In this document: positions 9,240 through 17,825 of the stretch, piece after piece
Numbering within the stretch: position 1 is the stretch's first letter
Layout: every line of letters starts with the position of its first letter
Origin: Alteripontixanthobacter muriae
Lineage (GTDB): Bacteria; Pseudomonadota; Alphaproteobacteria; Sphingomonadales; Sphingomonadaceae
Length of the DNA: 64,000 nucleotides
Assembly (NCBI RefSeq): GCF_013336795.1
Contig: NZ_JAAFZT010000017.1
Coordinates: forward strand, 1-64,000
Direction: 5' to 3'
The notes under the pieces: model-generated
Databases searched by the model: none
What the model saw: the letters and a program-made list of their open reading frames with translations, nothing else
What the model was told of the DNA's origin: nothing
Position numbers and translations under genes: made by a program

Positions 9240-10361
9240 ATGTTTCGTTTCATTCATTCCGCCGACCTGCACCTCGGCAAACGCTTCGGCAATTTCTCCG
9301 GCGACCTGCCGGGACGGCTCCGCGAAGCGCGCCACACGGTTATCGCGCGGCTGGCCGAACACGCGCATACCCACGGCGCAAGCGCGATTCTGCTGGCGGG
9401 CGACACGTTCGACACCGAAACGCCTGCGCCCGATGTAAGGCGGCAGGCGTTGGCGGAAATGGCGCGGCATAGCGCCGTCCAGTGGGTGATCCTGCCCGGC
9501 AACCACGATTCGTTACAGGCGGCACAATTATGGGCCAACATGCGCAGCGAAGCTCCGGAAAATGTCGTGCTGGCGGTGGAACCCGCGCCGGTCGCACTTG
9601 CCCCGCATGTTACCCTGTTGCCCGCGCCGTGTACCACGCGCAGGCCGGGCCGCGACCTGTCCGAATGGATGGATGCCGCCGCCACGGCCGATGGCACGAT
9701 CCGTATCGGCTTGGCGCATGGCGCAATTACCGAATTTTCGGAGGACAAGGTGGCTTCCGACGTTATCGCCCCGGACCGCGCGGCCAGAGCAGGCCTCGAC
9801 TACCTCGCGCTGGGCGACTGGCACGGCGCAATCGCGGTCAACCCGCGCACTCACTACAGCGGATCACCTGAGCAGGACCGGTTCAAGCATGACCGAATGG
9901 GCGAGGCGCTGCTCGTCAGCATCGCCGAGCAAGGCGCGCTACCGCAAGTCGAGCGGTTGCGCACCGGCAGCTTTTTCTGGCAATCGCTTCATCTGCACCT
10001 GCTCGATGGAGATGACCCGGTGGAGGCGCTCGCGGCGCTGCTGGCAACCGCCGCCGACCGGCGGCAGGCGCTGGTTCGCGTTCATGCCAGCGGCAACACC
10101 CGGCTTGCGGGTCGCACCGCGCTAGGCGAAGCCGCCGCCAATGCCGCGCATGATTTCGCCTGGTTTGCGATGGAGAACGACGCGCTGCATACGGTCTGTG
10201 AGGTTGACGATCTCGACCAGATCGACCGGGGCGGTGCCTTGCGGCAGGCGGCCGCTGCGTTGCTGGCGGAAACGCAGGATGATCGACTTTCCGCCGGTGA
10301 GCGGGAGATTGCCAATGCCGCCCTCGCTCGGCTTCACGCTTTCGCACAGCAGGTGGCGTGA
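9240..10361 (+). CDS. Mre11/SbcD-type metallophosphoesterase nuclease
   Basis: The 373-residue product carries every metal-binding motif of the calcineurin-like nucleases: SADLHLGK (Asp9, His11), AGDTFD (Asp55), GNHD (88-90), GLAHGAI and GDWHGAI. It resembles SbcD and YhaO, the nuclease halves of Rad50-Mre11-type complexes, and its immediate partner is the SbcC-like ATPase whose ATG overlaps its stop (TGATG at 10359-10363). A manganese-dependent DNA exo- or endonuclease acting at ends or hairpins is the family expectation. The C-terminal 130 residues are less conserved and probably hold the capping and ATPase-binding parts. Co-transcription with the upstream helicase is strongly suggested by the 10-nt gap. 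Confidence 0.85.
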   Translation: MFRFIHSADLHLGKRFGNFSGDLPGRLREARHTVIARLAEHAHTHGASAILLAGDTFDTETPAPDVRRQALAEMARHSAVQWVILPGNHDSLQAAQLWANMRSEAPENVVLAVEPAPVALAPHVTLLPAPCTTRRPGRDLSEWMDAAATADGTIRIGLAHGAITEFSEDKVASDVIAPDRAARAGLDYLALGDWHGAIAVNPRTHYSGSPEQDRFKHDRMGEALLVSIAEQGALPQVERLRTGSFFWQSLHLHLLDGDDPVEALAALLATAADRRQALVRVHASGNTRLAGRTALGEAAANAAHDFAWFAMENDALHTVCEVDDLDQIDRGGALRQAAAALLAETQDDRLSAGEREIANAALARLHAFAQQVA

Positions 10362-12988
10362 TGCGGATCACGGCACTGCGGCTGTTCAACGTCAAACGCT
10401 TCGCCAAGCGCGGGGTGGCCATTGAAGGTATCGGCGAAGGCGTCAACGTGTTGTGCGCAGCCAATGAATTCGGCAAGTCCACCAGCTTTGAGGCGCTGCA
10501 CGCGCTGTTCTTTCAGCCGCATACCAGCACCGCTGGCGATGTGCGCAACCTGCGGCCTTATAGCGGCGGCAATCCGCAGATCGAAGCGGATGTGTTTACG
10601 GATGCCGGGCAGTTCCGGATCACCAAGCAATTCTACGGAGGCAAGTCTGCGCAAGTGGCCGATCTGTTGACCGGGAGGCTGATCGCACAGGCCGATGAGG
10701 CCGAGAATTTTATCAGCGAACTGATCCAAGGCGGGGCAGGCGGTCCGGCGGGGCTGTTGTGGGTCCGGCAGGGCGTGACCGGGATCGAAAAGCTCAGCCG
10801 CCCGCAGGAGGAAAGCGAAAAGCAGGTGCGTGCCAGCCTCCTCGAATCGGTGCAGGGCGAGGTCGAGGCGGTTACTGGCGGACGGCGAATGGGGGATATC
10901 GCGGCGAAAACCGCTGAGGCGCTTGGAGAGCTTGTGACCGCAACGGGCCGCCCAAAGGCCGGTGAACGTTATGCCGCCGCCAGCGAAAAACGCGATAGTC
11001 TGGTTCTGACGGAGCGCGCGCTAGAGCAAGACGTATTGGCCTTGCGCTCCGCACTGGACCAGCGGGCCATTGAGGCTCTGCGGCTGGCAGAATTGCAAAA
11101 TCCCGAAGAAACGATCGTGCGGCAGACCGCTATCGCCGCCGCGCAGGCAGCAGTCGATACGGCCCGCCAGCTCAGCGACAAGTTGCAAGCGGCGGAGGCG
11201 GAACTGGCGCTGGCGCACGCCCGACATGAGACGAGTCAACGCGCCGATACTCAGTTCCGCGAAGCATTGGCCGAAGTCTCCAGTCTTGAGGGCCAGCGGC
11301 AGGAAGCGCAACGCAAGCGCGATGATGCGGTTGCCAAACGCCGGGGCGCAGTGACTTCTATCGAAACGGCGCGTACCGAAGCTCAAACCGCCGAAGACGA
11401 TGCCGAGGAAGCGCGCGACCTCTTGGCGCGGCTGGGTGCCGCAGAAAAGGCGCGCGAAGCGGCGGATCGGCTGATCGAGCTGAAGCAGCGACTGAACGCC
11501 GCAGAAGCTGCCCGCGAAACAGCCGAACAGGCCGAAGCAGAACTGGCGCAGGTCGAGATACCCGCTAATGCGATCAGTGAGTTGCAGGATCTCGATATCG
11601 CGATCGCGAAAATTCGCGCCGTTCGTGAGGCGGCAAGCCCCACCGTTGCCATCAGTTACGACCCGGGACGCGCGGAATCTGTCATGCTGGACGGCGTTCC
11701 GCTGACCGATGGACAAGAACGCGGTTATGAGGGCAATGCGCAGCTTGTCGCGCCGGGAATTGGCACGATCACGCTGCGTTCGAACGGTGCAGTACTAAGC
11801 AGCGACCAGTTGGAGCAGACGGAGGCGCGCCGCGCCGCGCTCCTGTCCTCAATGGGCGTGGCCGATCTTGCCGCGGCGCGCGAACGGCAGATTGCGGCGC
11901 AGAAACTGGCAACGCGGATCAGCGAAACGCGCTTGGAACTCCGCTCGCTGGCACCTGACGGCTTGCCCGCACTGCGCGCCGCGATTGCTGCGATCACGCC
12001 CGCCGATGCGGAGCAGCTTGAGCTAAAGGCCGACCCGGTAGCAACACGGCAAGCGCTGGACGATGCCGAACAGCGCCGTCAACACGCAAACCAAGCGGTG
12101 CGCGATACAGAACCCTTGCGTCAAAATGCCGAAAGCGCATTTGTAAAAGTAGAGACGGAGCTGGCCACTCTGGCTGCCAAGATGCAGCAGGCGGCAGCAG
12201 TGCTCGGCCCGGCCGAACAGCGGGAAGACAGTGCAAGGAAATTGCGTGACCGGCTCATGGAACTTGAGGTCGATCTGGCGTCTTCGGAAGAGAATGCAAC
12301 AAAGCTGCGCGCCCAAGCGCCCGATTTCGGAAACCTGGAAGCATCGCTCAAACGGCAGTTGTCGGCCGATCAGGCCAACGAGACCAACATGGGCCAGTTG
12401 CGCGAAAACATTGCCGGGCTGACAGCTCAAATCCGTACCCGGTCCGATGAAGCAGTCGAAGAAAAATGGAATGAAACCAAGGACGCACTGGCGTCCGCTC
12501 AGGCCCGTGTCGCGGCGTTCGAACAGGAAGTTGCGATTCTTCAGCGCCTATCCGCCGCGCTCGACACCGCCCGCGCAGAAGCAAGCGATCTGTATCTGAA
12601 GCCGGTAATGGCTGAACTGAAGCCGCTGCTTGGCCTGCTGTTCGATGACGTTAGCATCACCTTCGACGACAAGACGTTGTTGCCGGACAAGATCATGCGC
12701 AACGGCCAGGAAGAAGATGTCGACCGGCTAAGCGGCGGAATGCGCGAACAGCTTTCGGTCCTTACCCGCCTCGCCTTCGCTCGCCTGCTGGCCCATGATG
12801 GGCGTCCGGCGCCGGTTATTCTCGATGATGCGTTGGTCTATTCTGACGACGATCGGATTGAAAAAATGTTTGACGCGCTCCATCGCCAGTCCAGCGATCA
12901 GCAGATCATCATTTTCTCCTGCCGGCAGCGGGCTTTTGCGCAACTGGGCGGCAACATCTTACAAATGACAGACTGGGTGCCGCAATAG
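10361..12988 (+). CDS. Rad50/SbcC-like (YhaN-type) SMC ATPase
   Basis: The product has 875 residues from the ATG that overlaps the previous stop. The N-terminal ATPase lobe has Walker A AANEFGKST (33-41), with Ala where Gly is usual; the C-terminal lobe has the signature LSGGMREQL (about 789) and Walker B PVILDDAL (about 819). Between them are long Glu/Ala/Arg-rich coiled coils (about 170-410 and 480-760) separated by a short globular insert (about 425-475, PGIGTITLRSNG). No CxxC zinc hook is visible anywhere, unlike SbcC or Rad50. It should pair with the adjacent metallophosphoesterase as an ATP-gated nuclease complex; the role of the large helicase in that complex is inferred only from the operon. 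Confidence 0.85.
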   Translation: MRITALRLFNVKRFAKRGVAIEGIGEGVNVLCAANEFGKSTSFEALHALFFQPHTSTAGDVRNLRPYSGGNPQIEADVFTDAGQFRITKQFYGGKSAQVADLLTGRLIAQADEAENFISELIQGGAGGPAGLLWVRQGVTGIEKLSRPQEESEKQVRASLLESVQGEVEAVTGGRRMGDIAAKTAEALGELVTATGRPKAGERYAAASEKRDSLVLTERALEQDVLALRSALDQRAIEALRLAELQNPEETIVRQTAIAAAQAAVDTARQLSDKLQAAEAELALAHARHETSQRADTQFREALAEVSSLEGQRQEAQRKRDDAVAKRRGAVTSIETARTEAQTAEDDAEEARDLLARLGAAEKAREAADRLIELKQRLNAAEAARETAEQAEAELAQVEIPANAISELQDLDIAIAKIRAVREAASPTVAISYDPGRAESVMLDGVPLTDGQERGYEGNAQLVAPGIGTITLRSNGAVLSSDQLEQTEARRAALLSSMGVADLAAARERQIAAQKLATRISETRLELRSLAPDGLPALRAAIAAITPADAEQLELKADPVATRQALDDAEQRRQHANQAVRDTEPLRQNAESAFVKVETELATLAAKMQQAAAVLGPAEQREDSARKLRDRLMELEVDLASSEENATKLRAQAPDFGNLEASLKRQLSADQANETNMGQLRENIAGLTAQIRTRSDEAVEEKWNETKDALASAQARVAAFEQEVAILQRLSAALDTARAEASDLYLKPVMAELKPLLGLLFDDVSITFDDKTLLPDKIMRNGQEEDVDRLSGGMREQLSVLTRLAFARLLAHDGRPAPVILDDALVYSDDDRIEKMFDALHRQSSDQQIIIFSCRQRAFAQLGGNILQMTDWVPQ

Positions 12989-13192
12989 CGATCGCATCTC
13001 CAGCTTGTCATGCGGGTCCATTACGGCCGGGGTGCTGGGTCTGACCTGGGGTCGGATCGGTAGACTGGGAAAAGAAGAGGAAGCGCGATGATGCACTGCC
13101 TAAATTCGTCCGCTCACGGCACGGCATCGAACCGGTCCTCGCGGCCACTACCACTTCACCGTAGAATCCCCTGATTGGGGCATGAGAGACAG

Positions 13193-14308
13193 ATGGCACG
13201 TGATCCTATAAAAGTGATGATCTCAAGCCGATGCAACGATCCGTTCCCGGCGGGAGGCGAGCCTCTCAGCGACACTCGCAGAGCGATCAAGAAGGAGCTC
13301 GAAGCCGAAACGCTGTTCGGCGAACATCTGTTTGAGGTCTGGATCAACGAGGACGCTCCACCTGCCGACACATCGCAAGACTCCCTGGATGTATGTCTCG
13401 AATCCGTCGACAAGGCTGACATCGTACTGGTGCTTGCGAACGGCAATGCGGGCTGGGCTCCCGATAAGGCGGACATCGGGATCTGCCACGCGGAACTGCT
13501 CCGAGCTCACAGTTCGGCGCCCGGGAAGGTCCGTCTCATCTCGCTGGGCAAGATCAAGGGCGATCCGTTAGATCACGCTCAGATTTTGAGGGACCAGCGC
13601 TTCAACGAGTTCCTTTCGACCCAAAACTTCTTCCGGGGCGGGTCGGTCAAAACGCTTAAACAAGCCACGACTCGAGTTCGCGAAGCGGTCGTCGACGCTG
13701 TGAAGTCGCTTGCCCATCTTGGCGTACGCGAAGTCCGGAAGGGCAAGTATCACACTGGAGACGCGCTGGCATGGAGCAAGCTCGACTTCTTCGCCCGGCG
13801 AAGGGCGATCGTGGTGAAGTTACAGGAGGCTCTGGAGGATCGCGGCGGTTTGTCGGCGGGAAACGACCTGCTGACGCTTCCGATCGAGGGAAAGGAAGTT
13901 CTTCTCAGGCTCGACGCGGTCCCCGCAGCACTTTCGAACCCCGCCGCGAGAGAACTGGTGGGGCGCCCTTTCCTCAACGACTTCCTTCTCGTCGACGAGC
14001 TCAAGGCGGCAATAGGACCGGTCCACATCATTGGATGCCAGAAAGGCGCGACGGAAATCCAGGCCCAGAACGTTCTCGGTTTTCCGGATGCGACGATCGT
14101 TCCGACGCCCTTCGGCGTCTACGTCGCGGATCCGATCCAAAAGGTGCAGTTCGTCTTCCTAAAGGACTGCCGGGACCCTTCCTCCACGCGCTTTGCCGCG
14201 CAACGTCTTTTCGACTGGCTCGCGCAAACGGGAGAGAGCGTCGCGCTGGTGGAAAGGGCGGATTCCAGAGCCCGTATCGTGAACGTGCTGGCTGAAGAGA
14301 ACAAATAG
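13193..14308 (+). CDS. DUF4062/TIR-like N-terminal domain protein
   Basis: The 371-residue product opens IKVMISSRCNDPF, with an Ile/Val-rich strand and a Ser-Ser-Arg turn, continues through DKADIVLVLANGNAGW and reaches GICHAELLRA. This matches the fold pattern of DUF4062, a TIR-related domain often fused to NTPase sensors in defence and signalling proteins; the Glu in CHAEL sits where TIR NADases carry their catalytic Glu. The remaining 240 residues (basic segment around 185-210, then alpha/beta) are not recognised. It is separated from the SbcC-like gene by 205 bp and probably has its own promoter. I chose the ATG at 13193 over a TTG six codons upstream. NAD hydrolysis is a possibility only. 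Confidence 0.55.
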   Translation: MARDPIKVMISSRCNDPFPAGGEPLSDTRRAIKKELEAETLFGEHLFEVWINEDAPPADTSQDSLDVCLESVDKADIVLVLANGNAGWAPDKADIGICHAELLRAHSSAPGKVRLISLGKIKGDPLDHAQILRDQRFNEFLSTQNFFRGGSVKTLKQATTRVREAVVDAVKSLAHLGVREVRKGKYHTGDALAWSKLDFFARRRAIVVKLQEALEDRGGLSAGNDLLTLPIEGKEVLLRLDAVPAALSNPAARELVGRPFLNDFLLVDELKAAIGPVHIIGCQKGATEIQAQNVLGFPDATIVPTPFGVYVADPIQKVQFVFLKDCRDPSSTRFAAQRLFDWLAQTGESVALVERADSRARIVNVLAEENK

Positions 14309-14514
14309 CGATGTGGAAAGTTTTCCGCCCGGTTTCGGGTGAATGTTCAGAAGCTTTGGGTGGCCTATCCGGTGCCGCCGCAGGTCTGGCGCCATTTGTT
14401 GACGGACTTGCGCCCGGAAACTTAGGTGTGGTGCGAAGGTGGCACAGACGAATGACCGCTTTTAGGATTGAAGCCGGGAGCAGCTAGCGGCTGAAGTGAG
14501 GGCGCGAAGCAGAC

Positions 14515-14808
14515 GTGGCGCAGCTTAGCGGCGACGCAGCAGTCTCTCCAGCAGCCGAGGCTCCTGCATTGGCTGTACCCGTCCATACCGCGAAAGCCGC
14601 TCGGATGGATGCATGGCTCCTTTCGAGGACAACCCATCCGATCCGGAACTGTGGAACCTGAGCCTGGACATCGCTGTCGTTTACACCGCCTGTTTTACCC
14701 GGCCCGAATCCCGGAAGCGATTTTGCGGAAAAATTGATCGATAGCCTGGTAGATGATGCTTCTCTGCCACAGGTGAATTCTCCGTATGGATTGGCCCCGC
14801 TAGTCTGA
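14515..14808 (+). pseudogene. Decayed coding sequence with frameshifts
   Basis: Three consecutive stretches look protein-like but lie in different frames. From a GTG at 14515 comes VAQLSGDAAVSPAAEAPALA, ending in a stop after an Arg-Asn-Cys-Gly-Thr tail. From about 14612 comes MAPFEDNPSDPELWNLSLDI in another frame. From about 14690 comes a PNPGSDFAEKLIDSLVDDAS stretch in a third, ending LAPLV-stop near 14808. Two single-base indels would join them into one acidic, helical protein, possibly continuous with the next ORF. I do not recognise the family. Positions 14309-14514 show nothing I can support. Confidence 0.35.
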
Positions 14809-14881
14809 ACCCACACTTCCTGAAGCAGAGCCAGAAAAGCTCAGTCTGGACTTCCTGCCGACGAACGACCTCAATGGCGCC

Positions 14882-15094
14882 ATGGAAGATGACCTGCATC
14901 GACGCGAGCTCATCCAGCAGCTTCTGCTGGAGGCCGGCCGCATCATGGAAGACGGCTCGCCCGATCTCGCGCTCGCAGCTCCCGATGATCGCCAGGCGCT
15001 CCTGTCGCGCATCGATCAGCTTACCCGCGACGGCCGAGCAATCGTGGCTCTCGCAGCTGCCGCTGCGGCGCTGGCGGAACAGCCTGGCAGCTGA
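14882..15094 (+). CDS. Hypothetical small helical protein, possibly the tail of the decayed gene
   Basis: This 70-residue ORF starts MEDDLHRRELIQQLLLEAGR and ends in an Ala-rich helix (IVALAAAAAALAEQPGS). The same frame is open back to about 14804 with acidic, protein-like sequence, and there is no ribosome site before the ATG. It may therefore be the surviving C-terminal part of the decayed gene upstream, not an independent gene. It precedes the DUF3489 gene by about 185 bp. No function can be assigned. Confidence 0.35.
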   Translation: MEDDLHRRELIQQLLLEAGRIMEDGSPDLALAAPDDRQALLSRIDQLTRDGRAIVALAAAAAALAEQPGS

Positions 15095-15278
15095 CACGGG
15101 CCGTGCTGGTCCTTTAGTGATGGGATTGCACATCCCATTCGACTTCCCTCCCGAACGAAGCATTGCTGTCATCACTGGATCGCAGCCGATGTAACCGGCT
15201 GCCGCCCCGACGATGCGCTCGATCGGGGCTCCAGGTGGTGGGACCGGCACGATGCCGCTCCAGCGAAGGAGAACCACC

Positions 15279-15506
15279 ATGACGAAGCAGAAGAGTGAGC
15301 AGCCGAAGGGCGAGACCAAAATTGGTAAGGTGCTCGCGCTGCTGAAGCGCAAGCAGGGCGCCACGCTAGACGAGATGATGGAAACGACGGACTGGCAGAA
15401 GCACACCACCCGCGCTGCGCTCAGCGGCCTCAAGAAGAAGGGGCACGCGGTCGAGCGCGAGATGCGCGGCGATGCATCCTGCTACCGCATCACGGCGAGC
15501 GCCTGA
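15279..15506 (+). CDS. DUF3489 domain-containing protein
   Basis: This 75-residue basic protein has a small helix-turn-helix-like fold: IGKVLALLKRKQGATLDEM, then TDWQKHTTRAALSGLKKKGH and a C-terminal CYRI strand, the pattern of DUF3489. Its start is fixed by GAAGGAG eight nt before the ATG. It is the first gene of a three-gene module with DUF2924 (2 nt downstream) and a large serine recombinase, a set that recurs in alphaproteobacterial mobile regions. DNA binding and control of recombination are plausible from fold and context, not demonstrated. Confidence 0.8.
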   Translation: MTKQKSEQPKGETKIGKVLALLKRKQGATLDEMMETTDWQKHTTRAALSGLKKKGHAVEREMRGDASCYRITASA

Positions 15507-15508
15507 TC

Positions 15509-15925
15509 ATGGCGAACCTCGACCAGCAGCTCGAGGAGCTGCAGACAATGAAGAAGGACGACCTGAAGGACCGGTGGGCAAGGCTCACCGGTCGCCCGGT
15601 CCCGAAGGTGAGCGAGAAGATGCTTCGGCTGGCGCTTGCCTATGAACTGCAGGCAGAGGCGCTCGGCGGCCTCTCGCGCAAGACCAGACAGCGCCTCGAC
15701 CAGGTTGCCGCAGGCAAGAGTGAGACGAAGGAACTGCGCCCCGGCATGCGGCTCGCCCGCGAGTTTGCCGGGAGCGTGCACATGGTCACCATCGGTGACG
15801 AAGGCGAGATCGTCTGGAACGGCAAGAAGTGGAACAGCCTCAGCGAAGTAGCCCGCGCGATCACCGGCACGCGCTGGTCAGGTCCAGCCTTCTTCGGCCT
15901 TCGTGAGAAGAGGAAAGCGGCATGA
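15509..15925 (+). CDS. DUF2924 domain-containing protein
   Basis: The 138-residue protein starts two nt after the DUF3489 stop and overlaps the recombinase start by ATGA (15922-15925). It shows the DUF2924 pattern: a helical N-terminus with LKDRWARLTGRPVPKVSEKM, a middle rich in Lys/Arg, and a C-terminal beta part (ITIGDEGEIVWNGKKW-like) ending SLSEVARAITGTRWSGPAFFGL. This family is found beside serine recombinases in Alphaproteobacteria and may be an accessory or directionality protein; that role is inferred from the operon alone. Confidence 0.85.
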   Translation: MANLDQQLEELQTMKKDDLKDRWARLTGRPVPKVSEKMLRLALAYELQAEALGGLSRKTRQRLDQVAAGKSETKELRPGMRLAREFAGSVHMVTIGDEGEIVWNGKKWNSLSEVARAITGTRWSGPAFFGLREKRKAA

Positions 15926-17586
15926 AGAAGGTCCGCTGTGCGATCTATACCCGCAAGTCGAGCGAGGAAGGTCTCGAGCAGGACTTCAACTCGCTGCATG
16001 CGCAGCGCGAAGCCTGCGCTGCCTATATCCTGAGCCAGGCGTCCGAAGGCTGGTCGCTGCTGCCAGAAGAGTATGACGATGGCGGGCTTTCGGGCGGAAC
16101 GCTGGAGCGCCCCGCCCTCCAGCGGCTGCTGAAGGACATAGAAGCTGGCAAAATCGATACCGTGGTCGTCTACAAGGTCGACCGGCTGAGCCGCTCACTG
16201 CTCGACTTTGCGAAGTTGGTCGAGACGATGGACAAGGCAGAGGTCAGCTTCGTCTCTGTGACCCAGTCGTTCAACACCACCAACTCGATGGGACGGCTCA
16301 CGCTCAACATGCTGCTGAGCTTTGCCCAGTTCGAGCGCGAGGTCACCGCTGAACGCATCCGCGACAAGATAGCGGCATCGAAGGCCAAGGGCATGTGGAT
16401 GGGTGGCAATCCGCCGCTCGGCTATGCACCGGAAGGACGAACGCTCAGGATCGTCGAGGAACATGCCGCACTGATCTGCGACATCTACCGGCGCTACATG
16501 GAACTCGGTAACGTGCGCTTGCTCAAGGAGCAGCTCGACGGCGAAGGTGTTCGAGTGCCGCTGCGGCAGACCTCCTCCGGGCGTAGCATGGGCGGAGTGC
16601 CATTCACCCGCAACCAGATCTACAGGATCCTCACGAACCCGATCTACCTTGGAGAGATCCACCACAAGGGACAGGTCTACGACGGTCAGCACGATGCAAT
16701 TGTAGAGCGCGACCTGTGGGACAAGGTACAGGTGAGGCTTGAGGACAATCGGCAGGGGACGCAGCAGGCCGCAACGGTAAAGTCCTCGAGCCTGCTTGCA
16801 GGTCTGGTCTTTGATGACGCCGGTGAGCCTCTGGTTGCAAGCCATGCCTGCAAGAGCAAGGTCCGCTATCGTTACTACGTCAGCAAAGCACTCCAGCACG
16901 AGCCGGGGAGCGCGGGTAGTGGCATGCGGATACCTGCGCTGGAACTGGAGAAGACCGTAGCTGAAGGCTTGGCAGCGCAGTTCGACAATCCTCTACGACT
17001 GATGGCTCTTGCACACCTGCAGCCCCGCGCCGATGAGATGAAGCAGTTCTCCCGCGACTGCGAAAGCTTGGCCACGAAGATCCGCAAACGCGATCGGCTT
17101 CTGCTGCGCCAGTTGATCAGGCGGATCGTGATCCATCGTGTACAGATCCAAGTCCAGCTTCGCGCAGGCTCATTGGAGGAAGCCTTGAACACGCCAGCTG
17201 CACCAGATGCGCCCGAACACGTCGAACTAAGGATCGATGCAGGACTCCGTCGTACAGGGACGGTGATGCGGCTGGTACAGGCCGATGGTACGCTGGCGGG
17301 ATCAGCAGAGCCGCAGGAGCACCTCGTCAGGCTAATCCATCGCGCGCGCAGCTGGTGGACGGAAATGACATCCAGTGGACTGACACCTGCAGCTTTGGCC
17401 AGGGAGCATGGCGTGACCTCTTCCTACGTCTCGCGGCTGGTCCGGTTGAACTTCCTCGCGCCTGACATCCTGGATCACATCATCTCCGGTACCCAGCCCG
17501 CCGGGCTGGATGCGAAGACCCTGCTCAACCTCCACGATCTTCCGCTCGACTGGGATGAGCAGAAAAGGATGCTCCAGATCACCTGA
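15922..17586 (+). CDS. Large serine recombinase (resolvase/integrase family)
   Basis: The 554-residue product has the N-terminal resolvase catalytic domain with the nucleophile in AIYTRKSSEEG (probably Ser13), the YDDGGLSGGTLERPALQ loop and the VYKVDRLSRS motif. The recombinase DNA-binding domain follows (about 165-270: GGVPFTRNQIYRILTNPIYLGE), then a truncated zinc-ribbon/coiled-coil part and a C-terminal extension with a helix-turn-helix (ALAREHGVTSSYVSRLVRL). The zinc-ribbon region has only one or two Cys (ASHACKSKVRYRYYV), so the zinc site may be lost. Such enzymes integrate and excise elements at att sites. It ends 240 bp before the repeat array at the tRNA-Ser gene. Confidence 0.9.
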   Translation: MKKVRCAIYTRKSSEEGLEQDFNSLHAQREACAAYILSQASEGWSLLPEEYDDGGLSGGTLERPALQRLLKDIEAGKIDTVVVYKVDRLSRSLLDFAKLVETMDKAEVSFVSVTQSFNTTNSMGRLTLNMLLSFAQFEREVTAERIRDKIAASKAKGMWMGGNPPLGYAPEGRTLRIVEEHAALICDIYRRYMELGNVRLLKEQLDGEGVRVPLRQTSSGRSMGGVPFTRNQIYRILTNPIYLGEIHHKGQVYDGQHDAIVERDLWDKVQVRLEDNRQGTQQAATVKSSSLLAGLVFDDAGEPLVASHACKSKVRYRYYVSKALQHEPGSAGSGMRIPALELEKTVAEGLAAQFDNPLRLMALAHLQPRADEMKQFSRDCESLATKIRKRDRLLLRQLIRRIVIHRVQIQVQLRAGSLEEALNTPAAPDAPEHVELRIDAGLRRTGTVMRLVQADGTLAGSAEPQEHLVRLIHRARSWWTEMTSSGLTPAALAREHGVTSSYVSRLVRLNFLAPDILDHIISGTQPAGLDAKTLLNLHDLPLDWDEQKRMLQIT

Positions 17587-17605
17587 AAGCACAGAGTGCA
17601 TTGTA

Positions 17606-17630
17606 AAGCGGCGGCGCTACGGCGCCGCTT
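17606..17630 (+). terminator. Hairpin after the recombinase gene
   Basis: AAGCGGCG (17606-17613) can pair with CGCCGCTT (17623-17630) around a 9-nt loop, 20 nt after the recombinase stop. A run of T is lacking, so termination is likely but not certain. The stretch from here to 17825 has no gene I can support. Confidence 0.5.
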
Positions 17631-17825
17631 CTCGTTCGCATGGTTCTGGAGCATCGCCGGAATCGAAAGTGGTACCTGCGAAATCGGCCGCGGAGAATAA
17701 GGGCCAAATCTCCTGATCTAGCTCGCCCGATAGGCTCTCCGACAGACCACCTCGGCGCTGGAATGGCGCGGAAACGCGGCATTCCTGCCAGACACAAAAA
17801 TCGTTCTATATCAACGACTTATAAG

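Noticed and set aside
13088-13174. 28-codon ORF behind GAGGAAG, before the DUF4062 gene
   Set aside because: It is short, of random-looking composition and has no recognisable relative; the ribosome site alone is not enough.
14681-15433. 250-codon minus-strand ORF over the decayed region
   Set aside because: It overlaps the certain DUF3489 gene antisense and has no recognisable motif or ribosome site.
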